A stretch of DNA of 64,000 nt, from positions 82,499,783 to 82,563,782 of the forward strand of contig CM060958.1 in the NCBI GenBank assembly GCA_030765055.1, read 5' to 3'. Below are positions 21,702 through 32,499 of this stretch, in pieces. The notes under the pieces were generated by a model. That model was not told the origin of the DNA. It searched no databases and saw nothing but the letters and a program-made list of their open reading frames with translations. This DNA comes from Mantis religiosa. Lineage: Eukaryota; Arthropoda; Insecta; Mantodea; Mantidae. Each line of letters starts with the position of its first letter. Position 1 is the first letter of the stretch. The translations under genes and the position numbers were made by a program.

Positions 21702-22299
21702 GTAAGTGCTGTATGTAAGTACATGTATCATGAGCTAATAGCATTTGAATATTTGGGTATATTAGAAAACTGGATTCTTTTCAAAGAATTGAATAATCTT
21801 GTAGATTTCCAAGAATTTTTAAATTATGAGGCTCTGAAACTTGATTCTACCATTATTGGAATAATGCAACCAAACTTGCAAAAGTTAAAGTGTAGAACAA
21901 GTGAATAAAATGGTTAATTTCACTCAAAATGTTATGAATCAATCTATATTTTCCACTTAGCATTACCCAAATGTAACACCCCAAAAAAGTGCAAAGCCAT
22001 TAAAACCCAGGCAAAAACAAACAATAACAGTAATAATATTAATAATAATAGTTTATTGGTGTATGCTTATTATAAGAAAACTTAATGTATGTAATGGCAG
22101 TCTGAGAAAATGTACTACTGTATATTTCCAAACCAATTGTACGAAAAAATTTACAATTTGTAGTATTTTACTTGAGTTGCTATTTTATCCTTTAGTCCTC
22201 CATACATATTAACGCCATGGTTATTTATGAAGGACCTTTCTTTATTTTTCTATAACATTTTCCCCTTGCTCTTCCCATAAATTCCCCAAGCATTCCAAT
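21702..22299. other. gwl intron, no recognised content
   Basis: The exon frame reads on for about 68 codons beyond the donor to 21908, but the splice site and phase argue against use. A short AAT-rich simple repeat lies at about 22027-22050. Confidence 0.5.
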
Positions 22300-22683
22300 G
22301 TGTAAGGACTATGCTACAATGAAGCATAAAATTAATATAATTTTGAGTCAAACTAGTACTCGATGCTACACTTAGGCCCGATTTCACCAACAGATGTTAA
22401 AATCGACGTTAACAAATGTAACGTAACAATTGTTACAGGGCTAATAAAGCTGTTAAATTTCTTGCATTTCACCAACCTGTTTTCTGAAAATGTTAACAAA
22501 CACGTGTTAACGCCAAGAAAATTGTAAATATTACAGCTATAGAAGGCTATGGATAAGTCGTATTATTTTCTGAATGTACTGTGATGCGCTGTTGTTTTCA
22601 TTTTCGTCTGCACGCAGCTAAAACAATGGTGGATAGACAAAATAGTAAACAAAAGCTGTGAAACAAATTTATCATCGATGTAG

Positions 22684-22890
22684 AAAGAACTGTTAATTGA
22701 ATTGGTGACGAAGTATAAGGATATCTTAGAAAATAGGAGGACGAATGCGGTAAATGTAAAAGAGAAAGATGTCGCGTGGGAAAAAATTGGAAACAAATTT
22801 AATTCAAATGCATGTGTTAATATTAGAAACATGAAACATCTTCTTCAGTATTACGTATATTTAAAACGAGGTGCGAAGAAGTACAAGTGA
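22684..22890 (+). pseudogene. Myb/SANT-like DNA-binding protein fragment
   Basis: Plus frame reads ELLIELVTKYKDILENRRTN, VKEKDVAWEKIGNKFNSNAC, then MKHLLQYYVYLKRGAKKYK and a stop. The spacing of aromatic/hydrophobic residues (VxKYKDIL, AWEKIxxxFN, LKQxYxxLK) is that of the Myb/SANT-like domain of Harbinger accessory proteins. N-terminal codons are broken by a stop at about 22681. The 3' end of this frame is the first unit of the 176-bp array. Confidence 0.65.
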
Positions 22891-23557
22891 CGAGTGTCTT
22901 GAATGTTTCAAGACGGAAGGCACACAGTGTATTATACACATAATTTAGTGAATTATAAAATCGCAAAGGTATTAATACTTGATGCAAAGTCAAGATCGGC
23001 ATATTCCTTTTGATGCATGTTCTAACGTCAGTATTACATAAATTTAAAACGAGGAGCGAAGAACAAGTGACGAGTGACTTGAATGTTTCAAGACGGGTGG
23101 TAGTGTATTATCCACATAATTCAGTGAATTATAAAATCGCAAAATTATTGATACTTGAAGCAAAGGCGAGATCGGCATATTCCTTTTAATGCATGTTCTA
23201 ACGTCAGTATTACATAAATTTAAAACGAGGAGCGAAGAACAAGTGACGAGTGACTTGAATGTTTCAAGACGGGTGGTAGTGTATTATCCACATAATTCAG
23301 TGAATTATAAAATCGCAAAGGTATTAATACTTGATGCAAAGTCAAGATCGGCATATTCCTTTTGATGCATGTTCTAACGTCAGTATTACATAAATTTAAA
23401 ACGAGGAGCGAAGAACAAGTGACGAGTGACTTGAATGTTTCAAGACGGGTGGTAGTGTATTATCCACATAATTCAGTGAATTATAAAATCGCAAAATTAT
23501 TGATACTTGAAGCAAAGGCGAGATCGGCATATTCCTTTTAATGCATGTTCTAACCTC
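22848..23557. repeat. 176-bp tandem array, 4 units, two-unit higher-order structure
   Basis: Unit starts at 22848, 23031, 23207 and 23383 (period 183 then 176). Units 1 and 3 share AAGGTATTAATACTTGATGC, units 2 and 4 share AAATTATTGATACTTGAAGC, so a dimer of about 352 bp was duplicated. Confidence 0.9.
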
Positions 23558-24067
23558 TCTTGTACTTTCGCAGTAACCTTCATAGCAATTTGTTTGGACA
23601 GTTTATACCTGTGTAGAAAATGTTCTTCTGGTAGCTCCTCAAAATAATTTCTCCTCTTAGGCTGTACTCTATTACGAATGTCATTTAGTCAGTCTTAAAT
23701 ATAGAAAATCGACAACAGCTGCGTTCACGCCTGCCATCTTGACTATTTACAATTGTTAAGCACTTAACATCAGAAATTTGACTTGTTAGTTTAACAAGAG
23801 ATTTAACACGAGTGTTAAATCCAACACTTGTTGGTGAAATGCAATTTTCGTTATAACTATTGTTAAACCCATGTTAAGTCTTAACATCTATTGCTGAAAT
23901 CGGGCATTCCTGTAGTATTTACCTAGAATGCATTTCATTAGGATCTTTGTAACATCGTCAGCTGTTGTCGACTGACAACAGCTGAGTCGACAACCGCTGG
24001 TGATGTTAGGAAGATCCTAACGAAACACATTCTAGGTAAATACTAGCAATAAGTGGAGCATTGAGTA

Positions 24068-24720
24068 CTAGCTTGACTCAAAATTATATTCCCTAAGCAT
24101 GTTTATATCCTCTTCCTTGTATAGCTTCATTATCCTAGCTTTTAGAACTTGTATATAAATTTTTCCCATTTTTTTGGTAGAAACTGCTTTCTCCACAGCT
24201 CTGTTTCTGCACATTCTACTATATAATGTAAATATTTGTAGGCTTCTCCATATAAAGGACATGTATCCAAGTTCACTCCCATCCTATCTCCTCTTAACCT
24301 AATCACATTTAATCTAGTCCAAGTCCAGCCTTCTCTTCCTAACCTATTGCATATAGATCCACATGTTTCTCTCTGTCCCAGTCTATTTTTAGTTGACTAT
24401 AAAATACTAAACTTTCTTATCACTAAGATTGTGAAATAATTCTTGTTTCTCTGTATCTTCCACTCTATTCCTTCTATCCTGAAACCTCTAACTCCTCCCT
24501 CTCTTCCCATATGTTATCCATTGCAATTTCCTGTAATATTCTTCTTATTCCCTGAACCCAATTCGTCCCAGTACAAGTTTTCTCCTAAATCACTAAACAT
24601 TTTTTCAGCATATTATGCTCATCAAGTGATTCTATTTTATATCAGTACTTCATCAACCTTTGTACTATTATCCCTTTACTACCCACTCTTCCCATCTTGA
24701 ACATTGCAGCAGCATTTGAT
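24068..24720 (-). pseudogene. LINE D-family C-terminal fragment
   Basis: Minus reading includes a CPLYGEAYKYLHYIVECAE knuckle-like motif (about 24250-24190), KKMGKIYIQVLKARIMKLYK and an upstream GIEWKIQ/ILQEIAMDN region, paralleling the C-terminal part of the LINE at 10.6-12.3 kb. Several frame breaks. Confidence 0.55.
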
Positions 24721-25232
24721 GTAGGTAAACCCAATACTAAATAAGTGAAATTGATTCATACATCAACTTATGAGTTATGACTGAGATAAAATGAATTTCT
24801 TAAATTGACAATAAAGATATATGTTTTCAAAATAAAATTTGTGTTCTAAATGTTTCTCGCTATATGGAATGTAAATTTGTGTTTTGATTTTTTAATTTTG
24901 TAGTTCCATGGTTAATAGCACCTCAATTTTTCTAGGGTCAATAGCACTCTTGTCCCCTCAAGTCAATCTGTTGATTCTGAGGCCAAAAAACAATTCAGAA
25001 TTCTGCTGAGGTTTAGTGTGCTCATAGTTCGTAGATGATGTTACTACAAAGTTTGTGGTTGTAGTACAAATTAAACTGTTTTCTATTGAGATTGTGTTTA
25101 ATTACGGCAAAACTTTATAATGTAGAGGAATTTCATTTGTTAGTATTCAAGGCATTTCATTAATCCCTTCTTGATAATTTATTTTATGTGAATAAATTTG
25201 GTCATAATCTTCTACTGTTTGTTATGCTAAAG
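24721..25232. other. gwl intron, no recognised content
   Basis: Nothing repeated or coding recognised before the acceptor at 25231-25232. Confidence 0.5.
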
Positions 25233-25347
25233 GGTTCTGGACAAAGTGGAACAGGGCAGCTGCACCAAGCAGTGTGTGAATCCATTTCAAGCAGTGAGGA
25301 CGACTATGAAGATTTAACACAGCAGTTGCTGCGAGCATGTAACAGAA
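25233..25347 (+). CDS. gwl: Greatwall kinase, acidic linker exon
   Basis: 38 codons plus one base: GSGQSGTGQLHQAVCESISS then SEDDYEDLTQQLLRACNR. It lies in the long non-conserved insertion between DFG and APE that distinguishes Greatwall from other AGC kinases. No fold is expected; the SSSEDDYED run is acidic and could be a casein kinase 2 type site (inference). Supported mainly by GT-AG borders (CTAAAG/GG, GAA/GTGAGT), the match of entry phase 0 and exit phase 1 to neighbours, and lack of stops. Acceptor polypyrimidine tract is moderate. Confidence 0.8.
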
Positions 25348-25544
25348 GTGAGTGACTACCACTATTTTAATTGTTTTTTATCATCTACCTATAATCACTT
25401 GAATTATTGCATTTCTTCTAATAATTTAATTTTGAGATTTCACCTGAAATATATGTTATGAATAGACATCAGATTTATATGGAAATGTATATTCTACCTG
25501 CTTTTGCAAATGGTATGGAAAGATTATATTCCTATGAGTAAGGA

Positions 25545-25690
25545 CTATGATAAAATGAAGCACAAAATTAATATAATTTTAAGTCAAACTAGTACTAATA
25601 CTCCATATATTGCTAGTGTAGGCACTAGGTAAACACTAGCAATATATGGAGCATTGAGTTTTACTTCAACTTAAAATTATATTCGAAGAT
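25545..25690. repeat. inverted pair of PLE gamma termini
   Basis: TCCATATATTGCTAGTG at 25601 and its reverse complement CACTAGCAATATATGGAG at 25635 are the inner edges. Outer arms are AAATTAATATAATTTTAAGTC / CTTAAAATTATATTC. Confidence 0.8.
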
Positions 25691-26061
25691 TATATGTTCG
25701 TTTTATAATCACCGGTTACTGTATACGAAGTGTTATAGTGCATGTAAAAGCATATATATGGTGTTAGGACATATTTTGCAATTTTCTTATACATCATGCA
25801 TAAGTCAACCTGTTTTAAAAATTGGAACATTATTTTTAAATATTAAAATTTTCATAAGGTTGTGATGTACTTGTGCAATTTTACTTACTAACCAGAAATC
25901 CCATAATGAACCTGTAGCGATAAGCTGTATTTCACAATAGTGACATCAACCTGGAGAATCACAACAGGTTGCTGTGTAAGTCAAAATGTGTTATCGTATT
26001 GCAGCCACTGACATTAGCCACAGAAGCCAGGGAGTTGATTGACTTTATGACAGTTACATTT

Positions 26062-26310
26062 TTCGAGATTTAACTGTATTGGAACAACACAGTGAAGCGA
26101 AATAATTATTAATTTTTAGATGAGTCGTATTTATTACACATCTGCTTCGCTTTCGTACCTATTTTGAGGACATGTTTCGCAAATCATCATTTGCATCTTC
26201 GGCTCTTATGCGACTAAAGCACTGGATCAAGCTTTAGTCGCATAAGAGCCGAAGATGCAAACGATGATTTGCAGATGTGTAATAAATACAACACATCTAA
26301 AAATTAATAG
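26062..26310. repeat. inverted pair of PLE beta termini
   Basis: Left arm (minus) 26062-26218 and right arm (plus) about 26225-26308 are the same terminus as at both ends of the 42.2-47.0 kb PLE (GCATAAGAGCCG...GATGCAAACGATGATTTGC). The right arm lacks the GAAACATGTC segment (about 40 bp deleted). Confidence 0.85.
26166..26205 (-). ncRNA. hammerhead-ribozyme-like motif (PLE beta terminus)
   Basis: Minus strand: GAG (26205-26203), core CCGAAGA plus an extra T, stem II GCAAA/TTTGC, GAAAC, palindromic ACATGT, cleavage GTC, then CTC (26168-26166) closing stem I. Core differs from CUGANGA at the second base. Confidence 0.45.
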
Positions 26311-26800
26311 TTACATTTTTGTTATAAGTGCTGAAACATAAAAACAATACAGGTATTTTTAATACAGTGGATTAAGCACAGGATTGCAGAACAAATGGTA
26401 AGGTTGTTTTTTCTCAACTATGTAACAAATTGCATGTGAAAAAAAAAAAGTTTCAATTTGATTACTAAGCAACATATTTCAGCAAAACAGAGACAGGCCA
26501 CCTGAAAACAATGTTTACTTGCACAGGAAAGTACCTCTATAAGAAATGCACTTTTCTGCAATTTGTCATCTACTAATTGCAGAAAATATACCCTGGAATC
26601 CATAATCAGTTAGCGTTTCTGGGACTTCTTAGAGAAATATTGTTACTATACCATGAATTAACATTATGAAATAACGGGTCAACAACTCCTTCCTCACTGG
26701 GGTATTAGCCATCTGCTCGAGAAAAGGTTGGCATCCCTAGTTTTCCGCATTCCATTCTGAACCAGATGTTCTTCTTTCCAGCAGTTAGTCACTGACTGCT
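26311..26800. other. gwl intron, no recognised content
   Basis: No coding or repeat similarity recognised apart from the likely 5' flank of the following transposase. Confidence 0.4.
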
Positions 26801-26844
26801 TGTGAGTTATTGTGCTGGTTAGTTTGGTATACTGCTTGTGTTCT

Positions 26845-27872
26845 GATGAAATGTTTGAGATGACAGCAATATATTCTACTGAGGAACATGTCTTTCTAGT
26901 GGAAAACATTTTTAATGGACATGGAAACTACACTGAGAAAGTGAAACAAAATTTTGTTGCCAAGTTTCCTAATTCAAAACTACTGCACCGAGGTACTGTG
27001 CATGATTTAATTAATACATTTCGGAAGACAGACTCCATGCACGATGCTGCTAGGAGTGGTAGACCCCGTGTGCTAACAGAAGAAAAACTGTCAGATATAT
27101 CAGATAGAATGCTTAAAGTTCACAGAATGATATTTCTTATGGTTCTGCATACAAAGCAGTCAAAAAAAGAACTCGGTTTGTACCCATATAAAGTGTCAGT
27201 CATGCATGAATTAAAACCCACAGATCAGGGAAAAGAGTGCAGTACTGTGACTGGTTCCAGAGGTTTATTTTACATCATGGAATTGACTTATTAGAACAAT
27301 TTTTACTAATGAAGCTTGGTTCCACTTATCAGGAGTTCGTAAATTCACAAAATACGTGAATATGGTCTACTGAAAATCCCAATGCTATTCAGGAAACCCC
27401 TTTATATTCAAAGAAAATTGGTGTGTGTTGTGCGATTTCTCACTCTTGAATTATTGGGCCTATTTTTTTCACTTCATGTAATTCAGATGTTTATTGCTTG
27501 GATATTCTTTTTCCATTTATCTCACATCTAAATCAAGAGTAAGAGAACAGTGATATTTTTCAACCAGATAATGCCACTCCTCATACATCACATAAATCAA
27601 TGGACTGAGTGGAATTTTTTGGGGGAAAGACTAATTACTAAAGGTCTGTGGCCTCCGCAGTCTCATGATCTTATCCCTCCCAATTATTTTCTTTAGGGAG
27701 CAGCTAAAGCTTCAGTCTACAAGGACAATCCAAAAACAATTAATGAGCTGAAAACGGCGATAGAAGTTTACATATCTATAATAAAGGAGAATTAATTAGT
27801 GTTTGAAAATAAATTAAAACAAGTGAATCTGTATCTTCAAGAAAATGGTAAACATTTTCAACATCTTCTTTA
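26845..27872 (+). pseudogene. DDE transposase of the insect DUF4817/mariner-like type, broken
   Basis: N-terminal HTH: YSTEEHVFLVENIFNGHGNY, KQNFVAKFPNSKLLHRGTVH, then RSGRPRVLTEEKLSDI (26866-27100). Continuing with frame shifts: GLYPYKVSVMHELK (27180), FTNEAWFHLSG-like block at about 27305 (first Asp read as Asn), FFQPDNATPHTSHK (27555-27597, second Asp), and WPPQSHDLIPPNYFLWGAAK (27650-27705), where the third Asp is Asn. The WPPRSPDL-P-DFFLWG signature is widespread in insect genomes. At least three frame breaks and two lost catalytic residues. Terminal repeats not resolved. Confidence 0.8.
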
Positions 27873-27989
27873 AACAGGTTAGTTGCATATTATTTTTCTA
27901 TATTATCTTTCATACATGTCATTTTTTAATCTTGCGGCATCCAGTGCTGCCACCGGAATTCCCGACTCTTGGAGAATCTTGGTTACATA

Positions 27990-28400
27990 GGAGGTACAGA
28001 GCGACTTTTTGACGATCCAATACTTAGATTACTGTTATTTCAAAATTCTACCAAAAGTAATTGAGGAATTAGAAAAGTGTGGTTTGCCGCTTCATAGTGC
28101 TCTATTAATCCTTGAAATAGTAAAAAATGAGCTTAATTGTGTGCCTTTAAAATATGCCAAAAGACTGGGTGAAAAACTATGCAGTGTTTTACAAAGAAAT
28201 CTTGGTTTAAACATCTTAAGTTGCATGAACAAATACATGCAAGGTGATATGAGCTTCTGAGGAAACTTCACCATTTCTTGTTAGTTTTTACATTGTCCTA
28301 TGACATCTGTGGATGTTCAGAGGTTGTTCTTGGTGTACAAACTCATACTAACAAACAGACATCATAAAATAGTCCTTAATGGTCTAGAGGTAACATACCA
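27990..28400 (+). pseudogene. hAT transposase C-terminal fragment
   Basis: KVIEELEKCGLPLHSALLIL and RLGEKLCSVLQRNLGLNIL, then after a short broken stretch MTSVDVQRLFLVYKLILTNRHHKIV, the hAT dimerisation motif equivalent to TSSDVERTFSNYKYCLSDRR in the element at 41.6 kb. Same hAT family, independent insertion, no intact frame. Confidence 0.75.
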
Positions 28401-28450
28401 GCTTCTGGTTTCTGAGATCACATGTTCAAATCCAGTGGAGGGCAATGAAT
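28378..28450 (+). repeat. tRNA-like segment (possible SINE head)
   Basis: TGGTCTAGAGGTAACATACC resembles a pol III A box region, and ATGTTCAAATCC resembles a B box about 40 bp later. No tail or second copy was found in the window, so this stays tentative. Confidence 0.3.
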
Positions 28451-28539
28451 CTTTTTTTGTGCAGAAAACTCTTAAGCATAGTTTTCTTGGAAGGGAAGTA
28501 AAGCTGGTTGACCTTTATCATAAATTTATGGCACTTTAA

Positions 28540-29969
28540 CCCTTTCGCCGATATGGACGTCATATGACGTCCAAGTTAAAAGGCCCCAAACCGATATGGA
28601 CGTGTATAGACGTCCTGCGCATACATGCATTTAATGCTCATGTAACGCCAATTATTTTAATCTTGCTGTTTTACAATGAATTTAAATTAGTTCTATAAGG
28701 ATTGTAAACGTATCCTTAAAGGTTTCTTTTTGAATTGTACACCTCCAAACCTGGATAAACACCCAAGGGCACATCTGCAGATTCACACCCAATAATATTG
28801 GTTTCCTTGCGAACTTCTTTTTCGCAACACACTACACATTTTCGAAATGGTTACAAGTTTTTTGGGTGTGGGTGGTATACTTTTAGGAAAGTGTTTTCTC
28901 TCAAGTATGAGGGATGATGTGGTGAATTTTGCCACCCCCTAGTATAAAGAGGCCTCTGAGTATTATAATACTCAATTAGGTTACGAGCTCTTTATACGCG
29001 CAAGTACAGGTAGATGAATGTCTTTTACAGCTCTGAAAATTACTAAACAACTGTGCATAGTTACATCCAGTGGTATAAAAATACTTTTTTTTTACCATTT
29101 AACTCTTTTCCGTAAAGAGGGATAGCTGGTAATAGCTGATCCGTATCACGCATATTTGACCCGCCATTTCCCCAAACAATGGAGTAGCTAACATGCCAGC
29201 TGTAGACCAGTACACGTCACTGCTACGTATGTCCTAAACATCTCCATAATCGTACAACAAATCTTCCAGATTTTCTACAGTAATATCAGAAGCCTGTACA
29301 CATCATACCCAAGCTAATTTATTTGCTACATTACCGGGATAAGTCATGGTTAACATTGAAATTTAACAATTTCAAATGTGCCATACATTTAGCTCTTGAT
29401 AGCTTCAAGAAATCACTGAACAAAGAGAGAGTATAAATATCTGAAATACAGAGCGAAAACTGCTGCATAAGGCTACCAGAAACCTTGGTTGAGAAACACT
29501 GTAATAACAGATGCTGACAGAGTTTTCATTCCAGTGTGGGAGTGTGTGACGCAACATATTCTCGTCATATTATCGCTTGGCATAGCATAAATAAACTAAA
29601 CTTGAACCTGAGAAGTCGCTTACGTAGCTATACATACATACTATGGCTCGTATACACACAAAACAAAGTGATTCACATATTAGGCGCGTTCGGCACAAAG
29701 AATGGCTTTTGCTACAGTGAAACAAAGTAGTGAAATTTCAACAATTTATTAATTTAGTCTCTACTTTATTGTTACTGTAGATTTATACTGCCTTTAATGA
29801 GTTTTAAACCAGTTTTTGTTTCGTTTAAATAGCTTAATAAATACGGAAGATATGGAATTGTATTTATGATGCATTTTTACAGCATTTAACAATTTAAATG
29901 TCCTGTTCTGTTTATTGGGTATCCGTTGCCGGCCCCTGGAGGGTTTAAATGGCCATCGGCGAAGCGGTT
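28540..29969. mobile_element. piggyBac-type non-autonomous element (MITE), 1430 bp
   Basis: Flanked by TTAA on both sides (28536-28539, 29970-29973), the piggyBac target duplication. Ends are inverted: left CCCTTTCGCCGATATGGACG, right reversed CCGCTTCGCCGATGGCCATT. Interior has no transposase frame; subterminal GGACGTCATATGACGTCC forms a palindrome at 28556-28573. Confidence 0.8.
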
Positions 29970-30365
29970 AAAGAGCCTCAAGCCTTATAACGAGACCTCT
30001 GAGCAAAATTTAGTGGTCTTTCACACCCAATACAATGGAATGCTAAGAACCAAAGCAGTTAGTGTGTCCATATATAGAACTAAATTTCAATTTCAGACAT
30101 AAATTTACTCTGGAATAGAGATCATATTTTACTGCAGATCCAATTATAGCTAGCAAGAGGACATATAACTGGAAACACTAAATGTGATTAGATCTACAAA
30201 TCATTTATTTAATGGTTTTTGTGCATATTTTACATGTTTCAGATCATAGATATATACATATTTTAAGTTTTTAGTGCATAAAAATCTGAATTCTAATTAT
30301 ATGATCAGCGAAGAGCCTCAAAAATTATTTTGTAATGCAGGTCAGTTTTTTAATTTAATTTTATG

Positions 30366-30465
30366 TCAGCATGTTGCCATGGTAGCTCAATGGTTAGCGT
30401 AGATCTGCATAGAGCAGATCTGTGGTTGAAATGCTTACTATAGTATTGAATTTTTCTGTTTTAAT
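30366..30465 (+). repeat. SINE family 1 copy (tRNA-like core)
   Basis: CATGTTGCCATGGTAGCTCA (A-box-like GTAGCTCAATGG) then TCTGTGGTTGAAATGCTTACT and TATTGAATTTTTC, matching the SINE family 1 copies at 36.7, 37.2, 52.3, 52.6 and 56.9 kb. An insertion disturbs the anticodon arm. Confidence 0.65.
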
Positions 30466-30815
30466 TTTACCTTTAATATTTTTATAATTGTTTCTTAACA
30501 CTAAACAGCATACAATTTTAGAAGGCATGTGAGCTGAACCAATGCGTGCACACAATGGCTGCACTATTGCCAAGTGTTATGTCAGAGAGCGGAAGATTGG
30601 GGGAAGAAACAAGGAATGTAAAATTTGTCGTCTGACAGATTGTCAGACTGTAAACTTATGCAGCAAAGGATAATTATGAAAACTATAACATTCAATATTA
30701 ACAAGCTTATTTACTGAAAATAATGTACCTGGAAGTAGAGGAACCCATATAGTGTATTTTTTTTCCTCATAACATGAACCAGCATTTTAATAGTGGTGTT
30801 GAAACCATTGTTTTG

Positions 30816-31437
30816 GTTTAGGCCTTGAGAGTTGAAAAATGTTGAAATATGTGTTTTGAGGATCGATATGGAAAAGGATTAAATTCAGTGGGTAATGAGA
30901 TGATGCAATATGCATACAAGATGATGTAATGTTTTATTATTGGTAGATGTAAAAATGATATCACGTAATGTGTTGACGTGGACCAGTGAAAAGAAGTTTA
31001 TTTGGTAGGCACATGCCGATGCTCAATAACACTTGAGCTATTGTGGTTGGTTAAAGCATACCTGGCTAATATTATCATTTCCTCCTCTGCATCCTTACAG
31101 GGACACATTTTCATCATTTTTATTAGAATACCATATGTTTTAGATATTTGCAGAACTGATACTTAAATCTTGACCTTTATGTGAATAACTTGTGATGTCA
31201 TCTTCATTTTGAATGGTAAACAAAAAGCCCCCCTTTTTTCCCCTGGGGTTTAGGCCCCTAGAGTTGAAAAAATGTTTAAATATATGTTTTGAGGATCGAT
31301 ATGGAAAAGGGTTAAATTCAGTGGATCATGAGATTATGCAATATGTATACAAGATGATGTAATGTTTTATTATTGGTAGATGTAAAAATGATATTACGTA
31401 ATGTGTTGGCGTGGACCAGCGAAAAGTTTATTTGGTA
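30816..31437 (+). repeat. 190-bp direct repeat pair flanking a second repeated segment
   Basis: 30816-31010 and 31247-31437 are about 90% alike (GTTTTGAGGATCGATATGGA...). The segment between them (31008-31215) recurs at 33654-33878. A composite of unknown family; no coding frame. Confidence 0.75.
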
Positions 31438-31584
31438 GTTACAGAAACAAGACGTAAAAATAAATAGTTGGATAAGAACTAATAGCGTCTTTTGCATCGT
31501 GATCTCACCGTGAGTAGACGCGTGTGGAAGTGCTAGATGTTTGCAAAAGTCTGGTTGCAATCCAGAGAATTTGAATTGTGTTTT

Positions 31585-31898
31585 AATTGTAAAAACTATT
31601 TGTAGTTGGTTTATTGACACTCGTCACTTACTTTATTATATTATCGAGGGACTAGTTTCAAAGGCCATTGCCTCCATTTTCAACCCTCTTCAACTAGCAT
31701 CTGTTGTCGTTGCTCTCCTCTCTCTGGTGGTGGAACTATGAACTTCTTTGTCAAATTATCTACTGGTGGGATTTCGAAGTTCATTACACGGTCCTTATTT
31801 TTCCATATGAATATGTTCTCCCATGTTGTCGGCTTAATTTTGTTTGTCATTCCTTTTAATAATTTTGGATTTGGATCAATGTCATGATTTTCATGCAA
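31585..31898 (-). pseudogene. PLE C-terminus plus terminal module, minus arm of an inverted pair
   Basis: Minus frame 31898-31680: ENHDIDPNPKLLKGMTNKIK, TTWENIFIWKNKDRVMNFEI, PPVDNLTKKFIVPPPERGEQ, the conserved PLE C-terminus ending in a stop at 31680. Terminal module follows with a hammerhead-like motif, then the tail to 31585. It meets the plus-strand PLE head-to-head at 31899. Confidence 0.85.
31646..31688 (-). ncRNA. hammerhead-ribozyme-like motif (PLE terminus)
   Basis: On the minus strand GAGG (31688-31685) pairs with CCTC (31649-31646). Core TTGAAAA with one extra G before it, stem II GGAGGC...GCCTTT, GAAAC, ACTAGT, GTC. Begins within a few bases of the PLE stop codon. Confidence 0.45.
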
Positions 31899-32497
31899 TA
31901 ATAAACAGCCTTAAACACAGACTAGTCAACATACCCATGGATAGAGAAGAATACTTCAAAGAACAAAAAGCCATACTACACATAGCAGAAGAAAATGGAT
32001 ACAACAAAAGTCTGGTGTTTAAGAAAATTAGAAAAGTTAAACTAAAGAAAATCATTAAGGAAACAAACACATTTACAAAAGAAAAAGAAAGCAACTTCAT
32101 ATTCAGTTCATTCATATATCACCTAAAAACATTTAATAAATTTAAAAACATCTTTAAGGAACAAAATATAATCTTGGCACTTACTAATGGACACTCAATT
32201 TTAAAATTGCTAAATTCAAAAACAAAAGATGAAATTCCATCAGTTAACAGATCCGGAATATACCAAATAAGTTGTAAACATTGTGAAAAGTACTACATAG
32301 GTCAAACTAAAAGAATTCTAAAAACCAGAGTCAAAGAGCTCTTTAGAAACATCAGATTGAAACAAGAAAAGTCAGCAGTAGCTTTTCATTTTTGGAACAA
32401 TACTACGATCAAGATAGATCTCATGGGAACCGGAGTTACAATAAGAAGAAACATTTGCTGCGACAACACATTGCTGGCAGAGAATATCCAGAAATGA
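31899..32497 (+). pseudogene. PLE thumb to GIY-YIG endonuclease, plus arm, 5' truncated
   Basis: About 199 codons open: INSLKHRLVNIPMDREEYFK (post-RT spacer), FTKEKESNFIFSSFIYHLKT, then the endonuclease SGIYQISCKHCEKYYIGQTK with the GIY and YIG motifs at about 32250-32310, RVKELFRNIRLKQEKSAVAF and HFWNN. The frame then diverges from the PLE C-terminus (the expected ENHDIDP) and stops at 32497. It lacks the whole RT domain. Confidence 0.88.
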
Positions 32498-32499
32498 CT

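Larger units (their letters stand above)
22375..23905 (+). mobile_element. Harbinger-type non-autonomous DNA transposon
   Basis: Long imperfect TIRs: left GCCCGATTTCACCAACAGAT, right reversed GCCCGATTTCAGCAATAGAT, both continuing into GTTAAC-rich sequence. The interior codes for a Myb/SANT-like protein segment instead of a DDE transposase, and then carries a tandem array. Assignment to PIF/Harbinger rests on the Myb-like companion ORF and terminal style. No clean 3-bp target duplication is visible. Confidence 0.65.
22300..24065. repeat. PLE terminal repeat (subfamily gamma), split by a Harbinger-type element, with inverted arms
   Basis: 22300-22374 (GTAAGGACTATG...TTTTGAGTCAAACTAGTACTC) resumes at about 23912. 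23915-23972 and 23985-24045 are inverted arms (TAGTATTTACCTAGAATG) around a GTCGAC-rich centre. The same repeat recurs at 25.55-25.69, 53.03-53.11 plus 54.46-54.51, and 61.86-61.95 kb. Confidence 0.7.

Noticed and set aside
21702..21908. Read-through of the gwl exon for 68 more codons
   Set aside because: A strong GTAAGT donor with phase 0 and the in-phase next exon explain the gene better; the extension has no Greatwall similarity.
30366..30440. tRNA gene
   Set aside because: tRNA-like A and B boxes are present, but the cloverleaf does not close and the sequence belongs to a dispersed SINE family.
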